Below are positions 1 to 10,700 of a stretch of 64,000 bases of DNA, one piece after another. The stretch lies in assembly GCF_004337985.1 (NCBI RefSeq), contig NC_043741.1:2425348-2489347 (forward strand), read 5' to 3'. The notes below the pieces were generated by a model. That model saw only the letters and a program-made list of their open reading frames with translations, had not been told where the DNA came from and made no database searches. The position numbers were made by a program, and so were the translations under genes. Source of the DNA: Pyricularia pennisetigena. Lineage: Eukaryota > Ascomycota > Sordariomycetes > Magnaporthales > Pyriculariaceae. Positions within the stretch are counted from its first letter, which is position 1. Every line of letters starts with the position of its first letter.

Positions 1-270
1 AAGAATATAATTTCATCGGATAAAGCTTTGCAAAGTACATGTTACGAGTTAGGCAAGGGGCTCAGGGGCGTGTAGAGTTAAATTCCAAGGTTTACGTGGC
101 CATTGTGTTCAAGGTTTGTAAAGGAAATAAAAGATGTAAACAAACAAAAGTTTACAGTCCTGTATACGCCGGCATGAACGGCTCGGAGTTCACCAAACTA
201 TATCCGCGCCGGCGGCCGGGCGCGGCCAAAACGGCGGGGGCTCACACATTGGACTGACGCACAGGAGAGG

Positions 271-325
<55 letters not shown>

Positions 326-2938
326 GGGGACCCGCAGGTCACGATGTAACCATGACGGCCAGCACACCAAACAAACAAATCTAGTCGTGAGTCATTCTGT
401 CGGTCAGGATTAGAAATTAAAAACAAAGCAAAATAAGCACAACAAATTACCCGAATCGAATTCCCCCAGAGGCAGTCAGGTGTTGTAAAGTGGAGGCTCC
501 CAAGGCCAAATTACTCTAAACATATGGCTTAACCTTTTCCCCCTTGCTTGTCCACTTTTAAACTTTCACCGCTGCCTTCTTTGCGGGGAAAGGTCGGGCA
601 GCATCACGTCGTCGTCATGTACGCAAGAAGTACTGCGGCCCGGTTACCCAGTATAAAAAAGAAAATAGAAATTGTTGGCGTCCAGACGGCTATCTTGCAT
701 AATGGGACCAGCAGCAGGCGGGAAGCTGCAGGATCAAGGAAATTCATCGGGTTCCCATATGTGGATAATAGCACGTCTGGTGGAGGACGTTGGTTGGTTA
801 GTGGAACTGCGGGGGGGGCGTGATGATTTTTTGCTCCCACCGCAGAGGTGCTCCACCGATGTGATGGGCCCCGATGGCATGTCGGCAGTTTGTTTACGAC
901 GTCAGTATTACTGTGGTATGTTTCGATGGGTACCAACAACAGCTGCAAAGTAACCTTTGATGTTTGTTGTTTATACTATACACGATAATCGTTGGTGCAG
1001 CGCATCAACAAACCCATCCAAACCTCAATCTCTTGTGGTTCACGCGCTTCTGGATGCAGGATAAAGTGCATGAAAAGAAACAAGCTCAGGCGCCTTCAAC
1101 CATCACCGTCGCAGCCGTCGGGCAAAGAAAGAAGCTTCCTGTTGATGAAACCACCAACGACACGAACCTCAGGGTTATGCTCGGCCCCCATTCAACGCAG
1201 ACCAAGCGGAGGTACTTTGGACGGTGGCTGAGGAGCACCACGGAACCCGTTTGTATCTCGTCCGGTCCGTTGGTGTCCCGATCGTTTGACCGATGGACGG
1301 CCTTGTTTTATTGGCCGATGCCTAAGAAAGAGAGAGAAAAAAAAAAAAAAATAACGTTTGCGTTGTAGTTTCCGATGAGGCACAAACCTTTTTTCGTTTC
1401 TCACTCCCGATCCTACTTCGACGCGATTCTAAAATCTAGGTAACTCAAGGACAGGTAATAAGGTTGCCAGACCCTGTCAGGGCTGTATCTCACCAGGCTC
1501 TGTTAATCAAAATAGAGTTCGATTGCTGAGCAAGGGACCAGAGGAGCTTTGCCTACTTGGGCATCACTACGGCAGGTCCCATTACAGGGAGGGACGACAA
1601 GGTTGACGCCAAATCGTTGCCACACCCTTTTATGCTTCCGTACTGAATGCGCTGGCCCTCCATCAAGTAAACTCTATTTCGCCAGGGGAGAGTCTACATA
1701 GTAAGTAAGTGGCCGCGCTGGGTTGATCAGCTGACAAAGACTATGGACGGGGTGGCGGGCTTCCGGACCACGACACCAAAGATTTTGTGCGTGTGTGCTG
1801 TGTGTTCTGTGTGCGATTGAGTTGGATTAGGCTGGCGTGATTGAGGAGCTGAAGGTTCGTCGATACTTAAAAAATTTTCAGGTGCTGCTTTACTTCCTTT
1901 TTCATCCCCAACCCTTGCGCGGTCTCGAACCCAGTAGCGGGCGCTGGGAGATGCAACTCTCACAGCCACAACAACGTCGGTTGGAATTTGTCGTGGTCAA
2001 GGGTGTTTAGGAAAAGGCTGTTGGTTCTTTTGGTCTCCCCCCTCAGCCTTCCCGCTAAGAATGCTCTGAAAATGGAAATGGCATTGCTTTCGTCGGGAAT
2101 TTCCCACAGGCGCGGGTCTCCCATTTTGAGAGATAGCAGCTGGGCGAGCAAGTTAGGGGCCCGTTAGAAGTTCTGTTGCCTTGTTAGCTTACGTCTTTGT
2201 TCTCTTCGCATGCATCATTCCATTTTGACAAGGACGCCCAACAGTTGCCCGGTCATCCTTCGTAAGACGTCCGACCCTGCCGGTGCACGTCTGACCACCC
2301 GCCCGTGGTTAATTAACACTTAGGCGAAAGACTCGAACTTTTTTTTTTTTTCATTGCTCGTAATTGGAGCCAACCAGTTCCCCTTGTCGGCTTGGCTTGG
2401 CTGTAGTTGCGAGGCTGAGACGGCTAGGCTCGCCAGACAACCAAGCCAGGCCTACAAAATTGTGGACGAATTTTCCGACGGACTGTTTTAAAAGTTCAAA
2501 AATAAAGCAAGACAAAGAAAAAAAAAAAAAGAGAGGTCGAGACAAGTTAGCGACGGTGTTTACTGCTTGATGCTTAGGTCCAGTCCGGTCTCGACCGGCC
2601 GATTTCGTTTTTCTCATTTAATTTGCCTCGCTCGTTTGTTTTTCTTAGCCATTGATTTTCAACTATCCCGTACAAGGGAAATGTAGAGAAAATGGACCCT
2701 GAATCAAACGTAAATTACGTCTCCATTTTAGCCCACAAGTCGGATGACGCAAGAAAAGTAACGAGAATTTTGGACCTCTGTGCCTGATCCCATTACTCCA
2801 TTTCTAAAGGCGTCGAACAACGTGGGCATCGGATGCAATGTTCATCTGGTTTATTCGAGACGAGTCCAGTGCAGCAGATAGCTCCAGAGAGGCCGTACCA
2901 GTCCTGCAGTTCAGGCTTGAGTATCGGGGGGGTGCAGG
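1..2938. other. gene-poor stretch, no supported gene
   Basis: No open frame here has a good ATG context, fungal codon bias or a recognisable motif. It contains a 53-nt poly(A) tract at 271-323 and shorter A or T runs near 1340, 2340 and 2520. All frames are short and overlap one another on both strands, as expected by chance. Confidence 0.6.
271..323. repeat. poly(A) tract, 53 nt
   Basis: An uninterrupted run of 53 A residues, the longest homopolymer in the window. It is preceded by GAGAGG and followed by TAGGGG. No retroelement coding sequence or obvious target-site duplication is visible beside it, so a retroposed tail is possible but unsupported. The exact length is open to assembly error. 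Confidence 0.9.
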
Positions 2939-3184
2939 TTACTGAAGCAACTCTCGAACCTTAGCTTCGGAATATCTCAATTTTTTTTGCAGCTCTTCCA
3001 GATGACATTGAAGCGCTTTGCTCAAGTCTTCCAAGGTACACGTAAACAATGCACGCACGCAGTAGGCCTGCCATTCTGACAAGTCGCGCACAAACCTCAA
3101 CAAAGAAGTCAAAAGGCTCAGACGGGTGGGTTTGCTCCCCTTTGCTGTAACAAGAAAGCAAAAAAAATGCTCATCCCACTGCAT
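2939..3184 (-). CDS. possible small protein, 81 aa (weak)
   Basis: An ATG-started frame of 81 codons ending in TAA. The last 30 residues (LEDLSKALQ... to ...VRELLQ) form a plausible amphipathic, charged coiled-coil-like helix, unlike the Ser/Pro/Arg-rich peptides of neighbouring chance frames. No family is recognised, no intron signals were identified, and codon use is not clearly GC3-biased. It may be a terminal exon, a small orphan gene or chance. Confidence 0.18.
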   Translation of the reverse strand: MQWDEHFFCFLVTAKGSKPTRLSLLTSLLRFVRDLSEWQAYCVRALFTCTLEDLSKALQCHLEELQKKLRYSEAKVRELLQ

Positions 3185-6100
3185 TGGACTTTTGTGGCAT
3201 CGCCGGCGTTTGTATTCTGTCGCATCAAATACGGAGACGCCGTGGATTCTAGCAGAATTCTAGCGCTGCTCTGCGCTCGAGCGTTTGGAAATTAAGAAAG
3301 AATAGGAACAGAAACATATTTTGCTTGCAGGGATTCTTTTGTTCTTTGTGTCAATGACAAGCAAACCACGTCGAGAAACGTTTCCCGCGTCTGTGCACAC
3401 ACAACTTTTTTTATTCTTTCTCCTCGCGATGTACCCTACATAGGCTTGGTAATAAGCGAGCGAGAGGCAAAAAGATCTCCAAAAAGCCCCTGACAATCAT
3501 CACCCACGTTACGCAACAACCAATCGCTAATCGTTTGACTTGCGAAAGTTAAACACCAATCACGATTTGTCCGACGTTACAGCAAGAGACAAGTGACAAG
3601 AAAAAAAAAAAAAAAAAGGCAATGCAAAAGCAATGAGTTCACTAGTGACCCAGACATTGCCTTGGACGAAAAGGTGAATCCATCGTTGGCAAGGCGAAAA
3701 CTTGAAGTTGACGCGCGGTATTTCCGTTCCTGGTCTCCACTTTCTTAGCATGGAATCACAGAGCGGGTCTTCTAGAACATAGAAAAAGAAGCAATGAGCA
3801 ACAGAAAAAATGGTGAAATTAAACGTGGGACGTGTGACCCTCGCTTGATGTCATCAAACTTCCCAAGGGGGGGTTCTTTTGTCGGTTGGCGGTGAGGCTC
3901 ATGAGACAATGATAAATTCAAGCAGCAAAAAGAAAAAATACCAAGGGCTCCAAACAACTTTTCATCTTGGTGGAGCCGCACGATGGATCATCATTCCGAT
4001 GGTACAACCTTCCATGAGGCTTCCATACGACTGTGGAGAGGCTTCTAGCGCTGTTCCAAGGAAATGGGCATTGTGGATTTCCTCTCCTTTCTTATCCATT
4101 TTCCATATTACCCAGCACGAGCCCCCCCTGGCCAGGCCTGGGAAATTTGATGATTTGACATATCGGGAACGGACTGGAAGCAGAGACCCTTGTGGATATT
4201 GATCGAGTGTGCGAGAAAATCTGGTGTACAGTACAGTAATGAAAGGTGGCCCGTGAGATGTGCGGTGTGCTGTGATGTGCATAGCAAAGTGCAATTGCAC
4301 CAACCGTTGATCAAGGTAGCGTACACATACATACATTACACCGATATTGGAGAATTAGCCGCATGCGTCAGAGAAATACAGTACAGTTGGAGCGGATGCC
4401 GACGGGCATAGACGACGTATACATACTTTTTTTTTTCTTCCTTCCAATTGAGTTTAGCTCTTGTTGCCCCCTTTGTTTTATATTGCTGTCAGCCTTGCGA
4501 GGAAAGAAGCCAACTGCAGCATGTTGGATGTTTTCTCATAACGGCGTACAAAAATAAACAAAACTTTTTTTTTAAAACAAAAAATTTCCAATACCAATTC
4601 GAGACGACACGGACTCAAGCCAGACACACTGGAATAAAGCTTCTCGAGTCGTATCGTCCTCCAAGTCATTAATAGCAGGAGGGTGTTCGGACCAACTCGC
4701 CTCTCTCACTGTTGGTTCGCGCCAGTCAGGGCCGTATGTCATTAGAGGGATGAGGCTCGGGCGAGGGTTAGCCTTTAGCCGGAGATAAGAAAGGAAAGTC
4801 TCGCTTTTTTTGGTCTGATAAAAATGTAACTTATTGCCGTGTAGAGTTCAAGAAAAGGGGGGGAAGTTGTTTCGGGGAAACGACGCCGTCGCGCCGTGGA
4901 CACATATTCCCCCCAAGTAACATAGGCAGGCTGAGCTGCAGAGAGTTCGCAGCAGATTCATCCCGACAGGGAAGGCACAAGGTGTATTTTGAGCACTTGG
5001 ATCGCGATCAGAACGGTCTATCCATACCCGGTAATGAGGGTACGATACGAAATACGGCAATGTATGAAAGTACCATGTTGTAGTACCTCTTTCCTGTACC
5101 ATCGATACAGGCAAGGGTATAGTACCATGCTGCCAATCGTAGGATTGATTGTCCGACCCATGCCGTTTGTTAGCTACTGTACTTCGTAATTGCAGTATGC
5201 CGCATCTGGTGCACCCAGGCAGCATGCAAGTGCCGTTTCTTGGATCATGTCAGGCGCTGTCGCAGAATGCCACGAGACCGCTCTTTACGGGGTAAATGAC
5301 GGTTCTGTAGGTGATGGTAGCTCATATGCACGCACACATGCGCACAAGCAAATTGTTACGGTGTAGGTAAATGAAGCAAGCAGGAAAGCGCATAGACCAG
5401 GTGATGGTACAAACTAGAAGACCGCTAGAAGCATTTGCCTTCGGTGTTTCGAATGCGCATTAGCAATCTTGCGACAATCTTGCTCTTTATTGTCACCATG
5501 GGCAGTGGGCAGCCGTGTTTAATTGCGGCAATATGGGAAAAAGAGGCATTAGTGCACATACAATCATCGTGTTGGCTGATGCATTCTCAGCTACACCAAA
5601 AAAAAAAAAAAGGCAAATGAACAAACCAACCAAGCAAATGACTTTTCGAAATAACACCCATACCTACACAAGCTACAGTAATTAATTACAGTGCATACCT
5701 ACTAATTAATCACCTATTCCCAACCTACGTGGCACAGTTCCGCGGTGGGAATATTTCATGAGACCAAACTCCTGTGCGCCTTGTGTTCCCCTTCCGAGCA
5801 AAACGAGCGCTACAGCTGGGTTCCTGGTGATCACGACACAGGGGTGGTCCCCCTTGTAAGGTCTTGTTTCATTTTCTCCTGATTGCGAACGAGGGAGGTG
5901 GGCAACGAAGGGTAAAGACAGGGGCTGCGTCAGCGTACAGGTACAACCGCAGCTTGTACTTGTGAGGGGGAAAAGCCAGCTGGGTGCGAGCACAGGGTGT
6001 GGGCCTTGGAAAATACGGGTCCGCGGGCGGTGCGGTGCGGTGAAGGTTAGGTACAGTAGGGACAGACAGTAGGACAGAGGCGTGCGCACAGAAATTACAC

Positions 6101-6760
6101 CGTAGCAGAGAAAATTAAAAAAGGTTGGGGGATTGGGAATCACCTGAAAACGAGATGCCACCAAGCAACAGGCACTACCCGGACTATCCACACCCCTCTT
6201 TTCCACCCCATTCTACCTTGAAAAGATTTTTTTTCCTCATTTATTTCTGCCCGAGCAGGACTAAGGAGTCATAGATGCGGTGTGTAGTGGGGAGAAAACT
6301 ACCAAGGGGAAAAAAAAGGCTGACAGGCTCCAACCTTGCCAAGTTAACCCGGGCTGTCATCCATGCTCATCACAGCAACGCGCACCCCTCCCCATTTCCC
6401 CTTTTGCTTTTCCCAGGCACCCGCTCTCGCAACACCCCCCAAAAACCAAAAAAACGCACACGCCTCCTGCGCACCACCGCTCATCATTGCGTCGTTTATA
6501 CGCCCATAATGCTCGCCAGGGGGACAGGGGGGTGGGCCTCTCAAGGCGTGTTGCTTTTCTCAGCAAAAAAAAGGTACCCAGAAGCCAAAATTTCCCCCAT
6601 TATGATGCGATCTACGACTGCCGTGTTGATAAAAGACCAGCTTCGCCCTTTCCTCTCCCCATGCATCTTCTCCCAGTTCGGTCGACCCATCATCATCAGA
6701 TAACTTCTCGGCAAACACTTATACAAATCCAACTCTAAAAGACTCACATCCTCAAGTCTC
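3185..6760. other. gene-poor stretch, no supported gene
   Basis: Nothing convincing is encoded. It contains A/T runs near 3600, 4430, 4565 and 5590. The 7-mer TACAGTA or its complement occurs at 4227, 4232, 4377, 5175, 5674 and 6052. TAATTAA palindromes occur near 5680 and 5703. The 166-codon minus-strand frame at 5706-6206 has no motif and looks like chance. Confidence 0.55.
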
Positions 6761-6768
6761 TCCGTGCT

Positions 6769-6942
6769 TATATATCTGCTTCATAGCTGCCTGCCCTCTT
6801 CAACAGTCGAGATCTCTGCACCCAATCAATCTTCTACGACGATCGACCACTATACCAGACCAACCACCATAGAACTATCAACCTCTTGCTCACTCAAGAG
6901 ATCCGACGACTATACTTGTTGAACTTCCCACCCTCAGTCAAC
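6769..6942 (+). promoter_or_regulatory. TATA box and CA/CT-rich 5' leader
   Basis: TATATAT at 6769-6775 is followed by about 165 nt of CT- and CA-rich, G-poor DNA (CTCTTCAACAG, CAACCACC, CTCAGTCAAC) that ends at an ATG in good context (TCAACATGCC, 6943). This is the usual appearance of a fungal core promoter plus 5' leader, and the strongest sign of a transcribed gene in the first 13 kb. No transcript data are available. Confidence 0.5.
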
Positions 6943-7726
6943 ATGCCTGCTCAACGACCTTCGCAGCTGCCGCCCTGCCCCGGCCCGCCCCCGAACAGGC
7001 CTCTGCCCGCTCTGCCTACCCGGGGTTAAGAGATGCAGTGCCTTTGAGACAACAAACAGCATATCATCTACTGCAACCATTGCTTTCGGAGCTCGAGAAA
7101 AGTGTGCCAGTCGCACCTCGCTCTTGTAGCAAACCTCACCATTGTCATCCAGTAACAACAAGCAATTGTTTCTATCGACAAAGTACCTGCGCTTCTCGCC
7201 TGCCTGCGGGCCATGCATGTTCGATAGCAATAAAACATGTCAATATGACGACTCGGTTAACGGTATACCGACGCGGGCAAAGGACAATACACCCAAGTGC
7301 GCGTCCACCTGCCTTGATTCTCATGCAGCAATAAACCGGATCGGCGCCCATCCTTCGGCACAACGCGTCCGCAACAAGAAAATCAACGCAATCAACCGCA
7401 TGCACGAAATCTACCAAGAAAATGGGGGGCCTGGTCCGCCGTCACATATCACCAGGGCCACTTACCCCGGCGAGTTTCTCCGCACTCACAGTGCAAAGGC
7501 CATCATGAGCAGTACTTCTAGGTGCTTGACAGCGAAGCGGCCATCTTTTTCGACCTGCAGCATTGCGACCGTCCTTTTTCAAACTTGCGGACGCAGATGC
7601 GCGCCATCTTTTTTTTGTTTTCTACTTATTTTGCCAACGAACCCACGCTCGCAAAAAAAAAAAAAAAACCCTAAAAAAACCCCTCATCTCTTCGGAGCCC
7701 CGGCAGGTTTTTGTCGGGCGCTTTGA
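6943..7726 (+). CDS. putative gene, exon structure unresolved
   Basis: The ATG at 6943 opens a 28-codon proline-rich peptide (MPAQRPSQLPPCPGPPP...) that stops at 7027. About 100 nt on, a second frame (open from 7130, after an in-frame TAG at 7127-7129, to 7726) has GC3-biased codons and Cys-rich sequence such as FSPACGPCMFDSNKTCQYDD and PKCASTC, followed by a basic segment (RVRNKKINAINRM). An intron from near GTTAAG (about 7021) to an acceptor such as TTGTAG (7129) or CATCCAG would join the two, but the phases I tried do not match, so the model is incomplete. A Lys-rich tail over the poly(A) at 7655 suggests that the true gene ends or splices earlier. Alternatives are a short upstream ORF plus a main ORF, or a decayed gene. 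No family is recognised. Confidence 0.33.
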
Positions 7727-10700
7727 GGCAGTCCGTCCCATTCCACCCACCCCGGGCGGACATGATCGGACAACTTTTTTTTCAGCATATCACTCCATCG
7801 CAGTGCATTGGACACTACGTGTACAAAAAACTATTATGGGACTTCTCCTTTTTAATACCTTCGCTCCTTTTCTTTTCGCAATTACTTACACTTTCCTTGC
7901 GAACATACATAACTGTAATACATAGATAACGGGATGGCTTTCTACGTTGGGGGGGCGACTCTTACTACATGGGCTTGTCTTGGGAACACAGGATAAGACA
8001 GAAGGGCTCGGATGGCGTTTAAAGAGTTTTGGTTTTTTTTCTTTGGGCACATTACAGTTGCCAAATTATACCCCCTTTTACTACACTCCTGCTTAGCCGG
8101 GCTGAGAGAAGAGGAAACGTTTTAAATGAGAATTTTACTTGGATTATGAACTTTACTTTTAAAAATCCACTCATTGATGTGTTCATTCTATGTGATGCGC
8201 GTGAACTGTAGGCAATCAAATAAAGCAGTCCTGCGTTGAACGAAATTTTGAGAAAAGACCGTCACGGAAAAGCCTCGCCGTCGCATGTTCAACAATCGGC
8301 GAAGCTCTCTTAACTGCGCAACAGCCCACCGGCCGTGAAATGGCCTCACTTCGGACAAACGTGTTACGCACCCACGTGAAACTCGACACGCGATCCCCGC
8401 AATTGCCACGTTTTTCCCCCCTCAAAAGGAAACGGAAAGAAGGGCCAACACCCCTCTCTCTCGCTCCATTTCCCCCTCTTATCACCGTCCGCGCAATCCG
8501 GCCGCAGCTGGGCATCTAGGCAGACTAGGCAGGCTAGGTTAAGTCGGCTCTTGTTGGTTTCGTTCTTTCCCCTCGTATAGACTCGGGTCTGAGAAGCGAA
8601 CACCCCCTGAGGCACGTTTTCAATCGCACAAAGCATCATCATTTGTGGGCTTTTACATTGGCGACGACAGAAAATGACGAAAGAACCCGGATTCGCCAAT
8701 AGGTGGCTAGACTCCCGGACCCGAGGGAACGATGAAGAACTTGCTTAAGAGCCCCTCTAACGTACATGCTACCGAGATATCTGCCCATTTCAGTGCCACC
8801 AGGCACTCGGGCCGGGTGTCCTTGGCCTTGGGCATTTTTAGCGCAACGAGGTTACAGATCTGGGAATCGGAGCCTGATCGCCCTTTTTTGTCGCGAGCTT
8901 TATTTTCTTTTTCTTTTTTTTAGTCAATTTTTTATAGTTGTAATTCTACTATAACTATTTACTTACTATCACCGCTATGCACCGGTATAATCGCTTAATC
9001 TCGTTGCCTCGTTGGCTGGTTCCTTCGCGCTGGCTGCTTTGAACGCCCCCGAGAAGAGGAGGTTCGTTCAACCTTGGGGGTGGACTCCACTCTTTACACA
9101 CGAGTGTGGACGAACAACAAGGCCGCATTGGAAACAACAAACATTCCACTCTGTAAAGATGCCTTGCCGAGAAGCAAAGAGGGGCCTAGCAGTGAGAGCA
9201 TTTGCAACCGAGTACATGCCCAGTATGAGATACGTGCACGTGAGGAGGTAAGGCTTTTTTTTTTTCCTCTTCTTTTTCGTTCTCTTTTGCCAAGAAAACC
9301 TGCCTCAAGTCTCAACAGTAATCATTTCACTCCTGCCAAGACAATCCAACGCTACAAGCATACAGAGTAGCAATTGACTATGTTGTGGTGGATTCCCTGG
9401 GGTCAATCTGATGCCAAGACGTTACAAATGCGAGTAAAAGAGATGGCAGAAAATGTCCTTGGTAAGAGTAAGAAAAAAAACTTGTTCCGAGGTTTCCCAG
9501 ATTTTTAAATCGTGGAAAGGCAGCATCCCGGCCTTTTTTTTTTTTTTTTTTTTTTTCTTCGTATGTTTATGTGGGCTCTGACGAAAATACTGCAAATTTG
9601 TGACGAACAGGTTCGGAGCAGCAGGTGGAGATGTTTGAGATGGGTAGAGGGTCAGGATTAAGGGAGAAAGGAAAAGAACGAAAGAAACAATAATAATCGT
9701 AATAATAAACCTCCAATCAACATAGTAGCAACAGCTTGCGTGGCTCGCGTCGGTTGAGGATTCGACCAAGAGTTGGCAATCGAGTAATCAATCCATGCTC
9801 TCCACAACCTTCCCATCCAAAAGAAATCGTGCGATCGAGGTAAAGGCCAAGAATATCACAAGCTGAAGGAACATGTCACGAGGCGATCCAGAAACCTGCC
9901 TGCAGGTATTTGCTTTTTCAAGGACCCGACCGTAACACATCCAATCACGCGATGCACGATCGGAGAGCCTCCTCCGAGGACTTTGCTTTTGTTCCCGTTT
10001 CTTTTGTCCTTCCCTCTCCCCCCACGCTTTCATTACCTACATGCAGCCACACGTCGAGGAAGAACAAAAAAGCGCCCCCGCCTCAAAATTGCAGTACTCT
10101 CTCTCCTCTTTCCCCTTTTGTTTGTGTTTATTTTTATTTTTTCTTCTTCTATTTTTTTCTTCTTTCTTTTTTTACTTCTCAGAACTGCTATGGAGAGCAT
10201 TACATTCCAGAACAACCAGATTTGTGGTTCCTCGTCGTGGGGATCCATCAAGCTGAAGCATGACAGCTCTTGGGTAGTGAGTGGTTCTGTCGATCGCGCA
10301 ATAAGTAACAAAGCGGTGCTACGGCCTGACAAATCCAATCCCCATTATATTTGCAATTCTTGTTCTTCCTCATGACAATTGCAGCTACTACTGTACAAAG
10401 TACTAGGTCAGCATCAAGGGTCGAGGAAACGTGTCAGGCGTCATTAAAGGCACCATTCCCCGTAGATTCAGAAATCTTATCAATGTGTCATCGACCTTAT
10501 CGTACCGTAAAAAAATGACAAAAAGGTCCGTCTAGTCTTGCCACATGGCATGTTGGATGCATTTGCCTCTGTTTCAGATCTTTTCGCGGTCTCTTTTTGT
10601 TTCTTTGGCGGTGAGCTGGGTTTCCTGCAAAGGTAGTATCGGCGCGCGGCCGCCGCGGACGGCATGTATCGCCGCGCTGCTGCACTCTTGTGTGTGTGCT

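Noticed and set aside
1921..1931. GGTCTCGAACC, a perfect inverted tRNA B-box
   Set aside because: The flanks cannot form a 5-bp T stem (CGCGG against CCCAG mispairs), and no anticodon or acceptor stem could be drawn.
5706..6206. 166-codon minus-strand ORF
   Set aside because: Its start is a bare ATG without leader, the peptide has no recognisable feature, and codon bias is absent.
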